From positions 40,453,943-40,517,942 of the forward strand of contig ML679966.1 in assembly GCA_007922225.1 (NCBI GenBank): a DNA stretch of 64,000 bases, in the 5' to 3' direction. The stretch comes from Emydura subglobosa. Lineage: Eukaryota; Chordata; Testudines; Chelidae. Shown in pieces: positions 47,001 through 56,394 of this stretch. Every line of letters starts with the position of its first letter. Within the stretch, counting starts at the first letter, position 1. The translations under genes were made by a program, and so were the position numbers. The notes below the pieces were generated by a model. It was not told the origin of the DNA. It saw only the letters and a program-made list of their open reading frames with translations, and ran no database searches.

Positions 47001-50000
47001 CTTTGCAGTTTCATGACCTGGCACATGGCATTCACATTGAATTTTTACCTTCTTTGACGGAGGAGGAAAATTCCCACCCAGTTTTTGACATTCTTGGGGC
47101 TGCTCCAGGAATACAATGTCATTGCTGACACTGGATGGTCTGCTGTTTCCAGCTAGGACTGTTTGGATGATCCCTGTTTCCTGTCAGTCTGTTTAAAAAA
47201 AACAAAAAAAAAAAACAAATAAATTGTATGAGCTACCACATGAAAGTTGTTTTTTCCATACCCACCCTGTACCCTAATTCACTGGTGGTGGCTGCTGCTG
47301 GTTTAGGTCTGGTCAGGCCCATTTGACTCCGTGGCAGAGTTTTCCTTATTTTATTCATATATTGACATGGTATTTATTATCGCTAGAACATCATCCAGAA
47401 TTATGTGCTCTGGTGGCAGATCTGCCATTTACCATTTTTCATAAAGATAAGGTGGTTCTTAGACCTGATCCCACATTTCTGCCAAAAAATAATATGGGAA
47501 TTGCTCTTAATCAAACTATTAATTTACTGTTTTTTCCCTTAAACCTCATGTTAATAAAGGGGACTGAAGGTTACATACTTTAGATCAGGAGTAATCAGTA
47601 GGCAGACTATGGGCCAAATCCAAACTGCCAGACACTTTTGAATGGACCCTGAAATCTTTTTATTTACTTATCACTATTGTGGGTTTTTGTTATTTTCTCT
47701 GGAGTGTGGACCTTGTCTGTACCTTGACCAAGAAATTTGGATCTTGACAAAAAAATAGACTACCCCTATTTAGATGACAATAAAGTGTGGTTAATAGTAT
47801 ATCTATTCAGAGTATTTCCAGATTTATGTATCAATGAATATTGCTCATTTCTGTGCATGCTGTTGTAAAATCTCATTCTTCTAGAGCAGTGCCTTAAACA
47901 TGTTCCTATTGGGAAAATCAGTAAAGCTGCTTCTTGGAGGTCAATCCAAATAATCAAACAAAAAAATGGCTTTTTTGTAACTTATTTTTAATAAAATGCC
48001 AAATTTGATATATTTTTTTTTTTCCTTCTAGTCTTACCTGTGTCAGGCTCTCCTCAAAGGAGTATTGATCAAAGAAGTACAACTTCAGCTGCCTCTGCTC
48101 CTGGAGGCATAGTGACTGTTGTCAATGGAGAGTCCAACAGCTTAGCATCATCTGCTCCTTATCCTCCTGATTCCATTGCTTCTCAGAATGAGAGTGAAGA
48201 AGATGACCATCTAAACCCAACAGAAAAGCTCCAGTAAAATGTTTTACAAATTTTATTATGTAATTAATTTGCTATGATGGGCTAAGTGGTTCTAACTACA
48301 TTTCTGTTGCGTTTTAATTTTTTTTTTTTCCTGAAGTAGCATATTTTTGAAGGATGTAGAAAACCTGAATTATGTAACATAAGATAAGGTTAGTTTATTA
48401 GTATTTTCTGTGAAATATACTGATTAACTTGGGCTTCAGAACATCTTCAAGCAAAGGTTGTTACAGATCTCAAATTATAGTATATTTTAAATATTAATTA
48501 TATATAGGGACTTGGTTAAAACTAAAATTTGATTAATTTTGCTGCACTTCTTTTGAGAGCACTGTTAAATAAGGTACTGAATGCTAAATTTAGGTTTCCT
48601 TCTCCAGTAAGGGCATGTATATAAAGTATTCTGCTTTCATTCCAGGAAACTGAATGAAGTTCGTAAGAGACTGAATGAGTTGCGTGAGTTAGTTCATTAC
48701 TATGAACAGACATCTGATATGATGACTGATGCTGTGAATGAAAACACTAAAGAGGAAGACACAGGAGAATCAGAATGCGATTCTGAACACGAGAATGCAC
48801 AACCTGTTATCAATATTAGGTTACACTTTTTTATTTTTACGTCTCAAATTTTGTGGCTTTAGTTGTTGTAAGTTCTTCATATTAAGATGGTGTGGTTAAG
48901 CAAAAGTTATTAATACTTTGATTAAATCAACATTGTTTTATGTCAGTTCATTTGAAATACCCTTCATTATGCTGATAACCTAAACATAGAATCATAGGAC
49001 TGAAAGATAAATCGTAAAGTAGTGTAGTCCTCTGCGCTTATGGCGGTTAATTTTAGTTAATACAATATTTTTCTTAATCCAGTTGATACAAGTAATTTTA
49101 AAGGACTACTAAAACAGTTCTAGAATTATACACTGAATTAGGCCCTCTGCTGATCACACCACAAAACTCCGCTAAGGACTTCAGGGGTAAAGTATGCTCT
49201 TCATATAAATGTTAATAAGTTTTAAAATTGTGTTTCAAAATTAATGTTCCTGTTAAGATTTTATAACATCAACATGCAACACTTGATGATTATTAGAATT
49301 TTAAGATAAGATACAAAAAGGATAACCGGGCACATGAAACGGTCTTATAAAATCCAAATGTAGTCCCTTGCATTACATTTATCAACCTACCAACTCCTCC
49401 TTACCCCAGATAGCCTTCCAGGTACATTGCAAATCCAATCTTTATCTGTGACTAACAAATCTATTCTAGAGAATCAAGGTGGAAATGGATTGCAGTGTTG
49501 AGGGATGTTCTTGGATATGCCCTGTTGACAGCTATTCACATTGAAGGGGGTCCATATGTACTTGGGTGCACAGATAATCTCTCAAATAACCAAGTCCCAA
49601 ACCATGTAAGATTTTATTTGTTCAGACTAGCATCTTCAACTCCACCTGAACACACACATGAGAGAGATTATTTAAAAGGAGGACTTGTATGCTATAGACC
49701 ATCTTCTATCTTTGATAGATGTGGAGTGTAGTGCAGAGCTAGATTGGGGAATATTGGTTGTCCCATAAAGGGGAATGGGATGTTAAGGTTTGTATAGGAT
49801 TATTTTGAATTACCTTTTATCATGGTCAATTGTAGTGTTTAGCACATTAATCTAAAATGATTGGAATTTTTAAAAAATCCATGTTTGTCTCTTTCAACAC
49901 ATCTTATCCAGTTTTTTTACGTTTTAATGGACTTGAGAACTGATTTTTAATATGATGAATGTTTTCTTCTAGAAACCCTCAGGGAATCAGTAGCTGGAGT

Positions 50001-53000
50001 GAAATAAATAGTAATTCCAATATACAATGTGGAACTACTAACAGAGATGGAAGACACCTTAATACAGAGTGTGAAATAAATAACCGATCTGCTGCTAATT
50101 TAAGGACTCCAAATATGTCTTCAACATTAGGTATGCTTTAAAAGATATTGTTCACGTATTTTATATAGAGCTAAAACTGACAAGAAGAGTGTGTTTGGGA
50201 ACATGTTAACTCCCTATGCTTTCTTCCTGGTTACATGATTTGGGATTTTCAGATTTGTGTATAAGCTAAGTGTTCAACGAGGGTTTAAATGCTAGATTGG
50301 TTTTCTTCCGTTGAGCAGTACAGCTTCAGATGGGAAACACATTAGTGTTATGAACGTATACTGATATTTAGCAAGTTCCCTAGTGTTTTTCTGCAACATT
50401 GGCACTGTTTTTGTTGGTTTTTCCTTCAGACTGTCGTAATAGGGACAATGACAAAGGCATTGATATACCAGAAGGTGGTGATGACGAAGTGGAAGAGGAA
50501 AGAGCCAGTGAAGTTTCTTTATCTAGCTGCAGAAGCAGTGTAGCTGATGGTGATGCTGATGCTGGAGATGCTGAGTTTGAGCAGAAGATCAATAGACTTA
50601 TAGCTGCAAAACAGAAACTTAAACAGTTACAAAATCTTGTAGCTATGGTGCAGGTACTTTTTACAAATACAGTCTTATTACGTGCTCATGAACGTTAATT
50701 TAAAAAAAACAAACTACTTAGGATATATCTATACATTCAATGCTGCTGTGCTGCTGCAGTGCATTTGGTGAAGAAGCTCTATGTCGACAGGAGAGAGTTC
50801 TCCCTCGGCATAAAAATCCACTTCTGTGAGCGACATAAGCTATGTCGGCAGGAGAAACTCTCCTGCCGACATAGCACTGTCAACATGAACGCTTATATCA
50901 ATGTAACATATGTTGCTCAGGGGGGTGGAATATTCATACCCTTGAACGACATAAATTTTGTCGACATAGGCAGTAATGTAGTCATAAGCTAACTCTTAAG
51001 TGTATGAACTAACTTTGTGAACAATGGAAAAACTCATACCAGAGTCTAATACAGTGGTAGTGCTCACTGTAAAACTTGAAAAAGGAGTAGAGTCTGAAAT
51101 GGATCCACACCTCTGTATTAGACAAATCAAACAAATCTAAAATACTCTTTAGAGGGACATTTAAAATTAAGAATATTTTTATATTATAATTTATATAACA
51201 CTATAGATTAGTAAAAACTGAATTCTAAAAATCTAATAATTTTTCAGTATTTGTGCCTGAAAAAAATGCAATGTTAATAAAATCAGTCTCACTTTCAGGT
51301 TCCGAGTTCTGCAACTCTGGCTTTCGATCACTACAGAGGAATAGATTTTTTTTTTTAATAGCACCTGTTGTATTGGAATTTTTAAAAATGTATTTGTCAG
51401 TATTTTTATAAAAGTTTGTTGTTTCCAAATGAATTTGTGGGCCAAATAAGAATTGCTTGTGTCCCTTTAATGTTTTTAAATAGAAGGTGTTTTTCTTTCA
51501 CTGGTTTTGATTGTCTTCCCAAACAATTATTTCTCCTAACTTTATTAGTTGAAACAAGATTATTAATATAATACCCCACAAAGGCAATGTTTTACCTTTT
51601 CACAGCAAGGACATTTAAAGATAAAAATCTGTGCAGTATTAAAATTGTGTAATTCTTACAATCTGAGAATTTAGATAAGGTGTGTGTTGTATTTCTTATG
51701 GAAATGGAATTGTTGTAGCCAGAGAGTAGAGATGCTGAACAGCTACTTAAAGAAATATAAAGGGTTTTTTTTTATGGAGTTCCCTATACCCTGGTTGTGG
51801 ATATATCATATGCATGATCATGGAGGAGATGGATTCAATGTACAGTTTAAAACTATGTTTTGTGACTGACAACAGTTCAGTTAAACTGAGTATAATTATT
51901 TGCATAATCAATAACTGTTATGAATAAGCAGATCTCTCTGCTCTGGCTTCTATAATCTCTCTGCTTTACTTGGTTCTTGAGTTCAGAATGTTCATCTTGG
52001 ACAGCAAAAGGAATGGCTGCTTCAGCTTCATGATCTTTTAGATTAAGCCAAAATTCTTAAATTTACATGAGATGGGATGAAAAAATATCAAAAGCCAAGG
52101 AAATGATGGTTTTAAGCCACATAAAGGGCACTTGATTTTAAAATAATGTTTTTAAATTTGTCTCTTTGAGGCACAGCTTGGTTTCTGATTAAGTTTGTGG
52201 GAGTTTTGCCAGGATCTCAATAGGGGGATGGCTGCCTGTTTAATCTCCTATTCCCTCTCTGCTCTTGTCCCTCAATAACTGTCATATTAGTGTTCATAGT
52301 ACTCCACTAAATTACTCTCCATCTGTAAACTATTGATGCAGCCTTATAGACCACACACACACACACGGAGCATGACTTGTCTGTATTTTATAGCTTAATA
52401 GTTTATAGGTGGAGAGTAATATATTGGAGTACTCTGTGTTTATTTACATATATGATAAACAAAATCTAATCTTAACACACAAAAAGATAAAGCTTTCCAG
52501 ATTGGTTTACAAAATGTAGTTTATTAAAAATTTTAGTGTACCAAATGAAAAATATTGCTGACTGCACTGCTGCTGTTATAGGATGATGACCCAGAGCCTG
52601 AAGCAACTACTGCTGATACATCTAACTTGGGTGACTTCTTTTTGGATGAAGTAGAGGAGGCAAAGCAGCAACCAAATAACATCCGAGGTAGCACCAACAA
52701 ATTGCAGAAAGATGCGAGACTGAATGAAAAAGCAAGGTATATTGTCTTTAATTATCTTAAAAGATCACAATTCCAGAAAATTTCTTGCTAAGTAATATGC
52801 AAATATCTCTTACTATAGAGAAAAATTCTATGAAGCTAAACTGCAGCAGCAGCAGCGAGAACTTAAACAGCTTCAAGAAGAAAGAAGGAAACTAATTGAG
52901 ATTCAAGAAAAAATCCAAGCATTACAGAAGGCTTGTCCTGACCTTCAAGTAAGTAGTGTATACTTCAGACTCCAAAGGCATATGTCTACACTGTGATAAA

Positions 53001-54904
53001 ACATCCACGGCTGGCCTGTGTCATCTGTCTTGGGCTGGGGCTGTCGGGCTATAAAATTGTAGTGTAAATGTTTGGGTTTGGGCTGGAGCCTGATATCTGA
53101 GACCCTCCCCGCTTGTAGGGTTCCACCGCTCAGACTCCAGCCTGAGCCTGAACGTTTACACTGCAATTTTATAGCTCCACAGTCTGATCTTTTTGAGCCC
53201 AAATCTTCTGACACGAGCTAACGGGGGGTTTTATTGCAGTGTAGACATACACCAAGGATATCAGGCAATGGGCACCAAATGTGTCTCACAATAGTATTTC
53301 TAGTAGCAAAATTGAAGTTCAAAATTTCAAGTTGTTTATGCTCCATAATATTGAATTTTGGTCAACAAAACCACTGTTAGACTCATTTATAGATAAAAGC
53401 TAGAAGAGATCAACTATAATCATCTAGTATAACCTTCTGTATAACACTTGCCATAAAAACTTGCCCAAATAATTTCTGCATTAAGTTTGTAGCATCTGTA
53501 TGAGCTATAGCATATCTTTCTAGAAAGAAAGACTTCAAGGGATGGAGAAATCACTACCTCCCTACGTAAGATGTTCCAATGGCTAATTGCCTATACTGTT
53601 AAATATTTGCACCTTGTTTCTAGTCTGATTTTTTTTTTGTCTAGCTTCAGCTTCCAACCATTGAATCTCATACCTTTTTTTCTGCTAGATTAAAGACATC
53701 TTCTATCTGACTCTCTTCCCTATGTATATACTGTAGTCTAGACCATGATCAATTTGCCTCTTACACCTCTCTTAGATAAACTCAATAGATTGAGCTTCTT
53801 AAATCTTTCGCTATATAAGGCATGTTTTTAGACTTCAAATTATTCTTGTAGCTCCTTTCTGAACTCTCTCAAATTTTTCAGCATTCATTTAGAAGTGGTG
53901 ACACTGGAACTGGACACAGTATTTTAGTAATGGTCTCAGTACTGCCATATACAGAGAGAAGTTTTGCCTCCTTGGCCCTTTGTGATGTCCCCCAGCTTAC
54001 AGACCCAAGGATCACATTTGCCTTCTTAGCTACATCATTGTACTGGAAGCTCATGGTCATTAGATTATTTACCAGGCACCTTTTAAATCCTTTTCAGAAT
54101 CCCTGCATTCCAGAGTGATGTGTTTCATCTTGTAAGAGTGACTTTATATTTGGCTGCATTAATGTTAATTAATTAATTAATGCAGATGTTCAGATGAGCC
54201 CACTCTACCAAACTTGGTGAAGTTTGTTAATTTTTGTCAACTTCATTGTTACTACAATCTTTCCTCAAATCTGGAATAGATCTTTGATGTGAAGGCAACA
54301 CTGGTTCTTTTAAATTTTTGGATTTTAACAATATGAAAAGTAACAAAATGTTGACTTTTCCCCCCAAAAGTATGTTGCAGTTAGGCAGTTGAAAATGCTA
54401 CAATTACAAAAAGAATTAAAAGGACCAGTATCCTAACACATTGCACAACATAGGTTTGAGTTTTTAAAATTCATTTGGGATGACTGAATTTCTGATTTAG
54501 TTGATGTTAATCATAATGTAAAGTTGGCCGCATGCTGGTTGAAGTAGAGGTAATGTGGGTTCTGAGATTATTCTACATAGCATATGTTGACTTTGAGATG
54601 GTATCTCAAGAAGTCTAAAATTTGACTTGGGGATGAGTAGTTGAGGGGAGGGCAGAGTAGCTGTATCCAATAACCATAAGTAAAAATTGCAGAAAGCAAT
54701 AATTTATAACATGTTATTTTATTGCAGTAGTAAATATTTCATTTAATTTTAAAATCTACTTTTTTCTTTCAGTTGTCAGCCAGCTTGGGGAATTGCCCAG
54801 CAAATAGACAAACCTCACCTGCTACTTCAACACCAGCTGTTGAAAGTAGTACAGCAAGCAAGCCCGTTCTTGAACCTGAAGAATCAGTACCAGTGGACAA
54901 TGAG
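33716..54904 (+). CDS. PCM1: PCM1, pericentriolar material 1 (first 15 coding exons, 3' part beyond window)
   Basis: PCM1 is the scaffold of centriolar satellites. It self-associates through coiled coils and carries centrosome and cilium proteins along microtubules. Coding exons: 33716-33811, 34489-34734, 36189-36461, 37097-37267, 37462-37578, 41394-41571, 43050-43159, 44007-44223, 48032-48233, 48646-48819, 49973-50130, 50430-50653, 52582-52736, 52819-52948, 54773-54904. All have AG/GT edges and compatible phases, giving 861 codons without a stop; the human protein is 2024 residues. The start matches the vertebrate N-terminus (MATGGGPFE...) and has A at -3 and G at +4. Coiled-coil-prone regions: about 235-262, 305-357, 375-395, 440-465, 538-560, 700-722 and 775-812. 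Ser373 lies in a 'SGVSLTSEL' context that corresponds by position to human Ser372, reported as a PLK4 target. No lesion is seen. The next exon, expected to begin LWSEM, is not in the window. Confidence 0.97.
34489..34734 (+). CDS. PCM1: PCM1 coding exon 2 (codons 33-114)
   Basis: 82 codons, phase 0 at both ends. Lys/Arg-rich start, then 'TNDISPESSPGMGRRK' and the strongly conserved 'MSVPEQAELERLKQRINFSD'. Confidence 0.97.
34735..36188 (+). other. PCM1 intron, nothing recognised
   Basis: AT-rich intron sequence without a repeat I can name or a coding frame. Confidence 0.55.
36189..36461 (+). CDS. PCM1: PCM1 coding exon 3 (codons 115-205)
   Basis: 91 codons, phase 0 at both ends. Begins 'RSIGSDSQGRATAANNKRQL' and contains 'CKELFASALS'. 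It has one residue more than human PCM1 near its end (SVQEDGRGE against SEEDGRGE). Confidence 0.97.
36887..36960. repeat. Palindromic MITE scrap in a PCM1 intron
   Basis: 'aggcctcaatcttggaactt' and the inverted 'ccaattgtaggattgagacc' flank a short spacer; same type as the other sauropsid palindromes in the window. The rest of the intron (36462-37096) has nothing else recognisable. Confidence 0.5.
37097..37267 (+). CDS. PCM1: PCM1 coding exon 4 (codons 206-262)
   Basis: 57 codons, phase 0 at both ends. Includes 'QIVSRLVQIRDYI' across its left junction, and 'ANVERLSHLIDHLKEQEKSY', a predicted start of coiled coil. Confidence 0.97.
37462..37578 (+). CDS. PCM1: PCM1 coding exon 5 (codons 263-301), probable cassette
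   Basis: 39 codons, phase 0 at both ends, so it can be skipped without a frameshift. Acidic, Ser-rich: 'ARENEEEDVRTIDSAVGSGS'. It starts with the same 8 bases (gctagaga) as exon 6. The region is alternatively spliced in human PCM1, from memory. Confidence 0.93.
37579..41393 (+). other. PCM1 intron between coding exons 5 and 6
   Basis: 3.8 kb, AT-rich. Contains a (TA)n tract at 38046-38070 running into (CA)n, and one open, GT-bounded block at 38898-39068 listed separately. No other feature supported. Confidence 0.55.
38898..39068 (+). other. Possible unannotated cassette exon, weakly supported
   Basis: 171 nt open in phase 0 (57 codons), ending 'ccctcacag|gtacac', a good donor. The acceptor that preserves frame is 'aaaggag|gtatc' without a pyrimidine tract. 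A better-looking acceptor 11 bases later (tcttttag at 38908) would shift the frame and reach TGA after seven codons. The peptide ('CIEDKLGNSASQGQVSDTD') matches nothing I know in PCM1. Confidence 0.2.
41394..41571 (+). CDS. PCM1: PCM1 coding exon 6 (codons 302-361)
   Basis: 178 nt, entering in phase 0 and leaving with one base of a split codon. Encodes the Gln/Leu-rich coiled coil from 'EELENLKKQHDLLTRMLQQQ' to 'QKAEQAIAVMDDS'. Confidence 0.97.
41572..43049 (+). other. PCM1 intron, nothing recognised
   Basis: No repeat or coding frame could be supported; a T/G-rich run lies at 42787-42830. Confidence 0.55.
43050..43159 (+). CDS. PCM1: PCM1 coding exon 7 (codons 361-397)
   Basis: Completes a split Val codon and ends in phase 0. 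Contains the 'SGVSLTSELNEELNDLIQRF' segment with the Ser equivalent to human Ser372. Confidence 0.97.
43160..44006 (+). other. PCM1 intron, nothing recognised
   Basis: AT-rich and featureless to inspection. Confidence 0.55.
44007..44223 (+). CDS. PCM1: PCM1 coding exon 8 (codons 398-470)
   Basis: 217 nt, phase 0 in and one base out. Contains 'VPDNRRQAESLSLTREISQS' and 'KKQKMDKLLGELHTLRDQHL'. Confidence 0.97.
44352..44675. mobile_element. Long fold-back MITE (Chompy-like) in a PCM1 intron
   Basis: The left part reads 'ttatagctgtattggtcctag', 'ggggtgaggtaatagctttt', 'ttggaccaacttctgttggtgg' and 'gagacagagctcttc'. The right part carries the inverted order: 'gaagagctctgtgaagctc', 'catcaacagaagttggttc', 'aaaaggtatttcatc' and 'gtatt...tgtgtagc'. 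The whole 324 bp can fold into one long hairpin. A shorter relative is at 18731-18876. Confidence 0.8.
46140..47580 (+). pseudogene. Internally deleted DIRS-type retroelement in a PCM1 intron
   Basis: 46419-46781 reads as a gag-like region (Pro/Trp-rich end, 'YWRDWQPWAQWPLRWFP'), like the gag end of DIRS-group elements. From 47380 a short frame 'ELCALVADLPFTIFHKDKVV' and 'LRPDPTFLPK' matches the C-terminal tyrosine recombinase region of that group. The reverse transcriptase and RNase H that should lie between are missing, with A-rich sequence at the junction (about 47189-47220). It lies in the same strand as PCM1. Stops are present in each part. The left edge is uncertain. Confidence 0.6.
48032..48233 (+). 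CDS. PCM1: PCM1 coding exon 9
   Basis: The exon joins exon 8 through a split codon and reads 'LPVSGSPQRSIDQRSTTS' and 'VVNGESNSLASSAPYP'. The donor is 'ca|gtaaaa' at 48233/48234. The frame would stop four bases later without splicing. Ser/Pro-rich, probably disordered. Confidence 0.95.
48646..48819 (+). CDS. PCM1: PCM1 coding exon 10
   Basis: Completes the Gln of 'EKLQ' and continues 'KLNEVRKRLNELRELVHYYE' and 'QTSDMMTDAVNEN', then an acidic stretch. Ends with two bases of an Arg codon (ag|gttaca). Confidence 0.97.
48985..49045 (-). repeat. CR1 3'-terminal fragment
   Basis: 'catagaatcataggactgaaagata' followed by 'gtagtgtagtcctctgcgct' is the diverged end of a CR1 element inserted on the minus strand (consensus-like: agaatcatagRactggaaggg...gtcatctagtcc). 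Confidence 0.6.
49046..49972 (+). other. PCM1 intron remainder, nothing recognised
   Basis: One 78-codon frame at 49495-49731 has no recognisable domain or splice edges and is not called. Confidence 0.5.
49973..50130 (+). CDS. PCM1: PCM1 coding exon 11
   Basis: Reads 'NPQGISSWSEINSNSNIQ' and 'TECEINNRSAANLRTPNMSS', an Asn/Ser-rich linker. Ends with one base of the next codon. Confidence 0.96.
50430..50653 (+). CDS. PCM1: PCM1 coding exon 12 (to codon 722)
   Basis: Acidic 'GGDDEVEEERASEVSLSSCR', then 'DAEFEQKINRLIAAKQKLKQ' and 'LQNLVAMVQ'. Ends in phase 0 before 'gtactt'. Confidence 0.97.
50718..50993. mobile_element. MITE with a perfect internal hairpin, in a PCM1 intron
   Basis: The ends 'ttaggatatatctatac' and 'gtagtcataagctaa' are weak inverted copies. 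The interior is built from repeated 'cgacata'/'tatgtcg' words, with short palindromes at 50831-50847 and 50947-50963 and a perfect 17-bp-arm hairpin at 50839-50875. This is the layout of a very common turtle MITE as I recall it. Confidence 0.7.
50839..50875. repeat. Perfect inverted repeat, 17-bp arms, 3-nt loop
   Basis: GCTATGTCGGCAGGAGA, loop AAC, then the exact complement TCTCCTGCCGACATAGC. No mismatch in either arm. Confidence 0.97.
50994..52581 (+). other. PCM1 intron remainder
   Basis: AT-rich; a short (CA)n tract at 52353-52367. Nothing else recognised. Confidence 0.55.
52582..52736 (+). CDS. PCM1: PCM1 coding exon 13 (codons 723-774)
   Basis: Begins 'DDDPEPEATTADTSNLGDFF' and ends 'DARLNEKA' plus two bases of Arg. 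Less conserved than neighbouring exons, as expected for this linker. Confidence 0.95.
52819..52948 (+). CDS. PCM1: PCM1 coding exon 14 (codons 774-817)
   Basis: A small exon only 82 bp after exon 13. Encodes the coiled coil 'REKFYEAKLQQQQRELKQLQ' and 'IQEKIQALQKACPDLQ'. Ends in phase 0. Confidence 0.97.
52981..53249. mobile_element. Fold-back MITE with 27-bp terminal inverted repeats, in a PCM1 intron
   Basis: The left end 'tatgtctacactgtgataaaac' (52981) and right end 'gttttattgcagtgtagacata' (to 53249) are inverted with two or three mismatches. Inside, 'ctataaaattgtagtgtaaatg' and 'cgtttacactgcaattttatag' are inverted too, so the entire 269 bp folds. Confidence 0.85.
53385..54130 (-). pseudogene. 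CR1 LINE 3' region, old copy
   Basis: The plus strand shows the usual CR1 3'-end landmarks in reverse orientation, all diverged: 'tagataaaagctagaagagatcaacta', 'atcatctagtataacc', 'ggatggagaaatcactacctcc', 'gatgttccaatggctaattgc', and 'ctttctgaactctctcaaatttttcagc', 'gtgacactggaactggacacagta', 'atcacatttgccttcttagctacatca'. Clearly older than the CR1 at 9285-10080; its subfamily differs. No intact frame. Confidence 0.8.
54773..54904 (+). CDS. PCM1: PCM1 coding exon 15 (codons 818-861), last in window
   Basis: Begins 'LSASLGNCPANRQTSPATST' and ends 'EPEESVPVDNE' before 'gtactt'. The next human exon starts LWSEMRRHEM; no such sequence follows in the remaining 9 kb. Confidence 0.95.
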
Positions 54905-56394
54905 GTACTTGACATTTATGACTTGTTTGTGAGTCAGTTACTGTTTTTTCTTAAGAGGAAAATGCCATAGATACCTTTTTAAATATTTTGAAAGATTTTA
55001 GCTATTTTATATACGTGGTGAGATGTATGTTTTTGTTTTTTTTTAAAGCATGTGTTTGTAGAAAGCAAACAGTGAACCTTAGTAGCAAGACATATTTAGC
55101 AAAAAAGGAAATATTTAAGCAAATATTGCAGAATTTGGCTGTAAAAGGGATATCAATTTTGAAATTATAACCAGGAGGGATTGAATGATGTCACAGAAAC
55201 TGGATTCCAAGAGCGACACATCCAATCAGGGAGTTCATATAAAATATGAAATCAGGCAAGACTCATCATATTCCTCCTCCTTATATGCCATCACAAAGAC
55301 ACGCTTTCACATATGATTACATCTTAGAATTAGTTTCCTACAGATCTGCCTCATGCATGCAAATGCAGCTCCACTATTCTATCCTCATATCTTATAACGG
55401 GATAATTTTCACCCTGTGCCAACACACATACTCTGCTGATTTAGCATTGGCAGATCATTAGCTTTATCAATTAACTGAAACTTTGTATATGTCTAATGTA
55501 GACTTTTTAAAATCCTTGCAACTTCACTACAAAGGTTTTTCCTTAACCCACCAAAAGGTGAAAGATGATGTGTTACATAAGGAGTAGTATTCCTGCTAAA
55601 TTTATAGCTTTTAACTTCTGACAGTGTCATAATTTTTTTTAAATAATGACAAGATGAGATTGTCATGTTCTCAAATGGCTGAAATTTTTTTATAAGGACT
55701 TTAAGGGGAAAAATGAGAACAGGAAAGGGTAAAGAGGCAAATTATAGGCATCTAAAAATTATGAACAAAATGCTTTTACAGGCTTAACTATAGGTGTCAC
55801 TATGTGCTTCAACTATACATTTTTTATTTACCAGTTTTTCCATTCAGTATTTTTCATAACAAGATAGTATCACTTTTGCTCTTCCAGTTGTGGGTGACTA
55901 TTTTGTGTGCTCGTGCTTTTTAAATTTAAGAAATTACTTGGCTGGGTTTCTCAGATCTTTTGATAAATGGGATTTGGTTAAGTTAAATATAGGCATCTTA
56001 CAAATATATATATGTAGTTTAATTTGCCTTTGGTAAACAGTGTAGGTCTCTTTCTATTAAATAAATAAATTAAATAAATAAGTAAATAGAGAGAGACAGA
56101 CAGACAGTCAGTCACTCGGCTAGAAAGGCCTTCAGCTGTTTCTCAGCAAAGCAGAGTCTGCTTGCCTTTATGCTTTGTGTAATATACAACCTTATCTGTC
56201 TTCCCTGACATCTTCATCTCATTCAAATCTGTTCAGAACACTGCTGTTAAAGTTATCTTCTTTGCCTGCTGCTCTAGCCAAATCACCTCCTCCTTTGAAT
56301 TTCTCCACTACCCTGTTTCACTGCATCGGGTTCAAGCTTCTTGATTTCAAGGCCCTTCATAACTTTACTCCTCCCTTACTGTAGACTGGTGGCA
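54905..56394 (+). other. PCM1 intron after the last visible exon
   Basis: AT-rich; an (AAAT)n/(GACA)n compound microsatellite at 56058-56116. A pyrimidine-rich L2-like stretch near 56195-56360 is suggestive but not firm. Confidence 0.5.
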
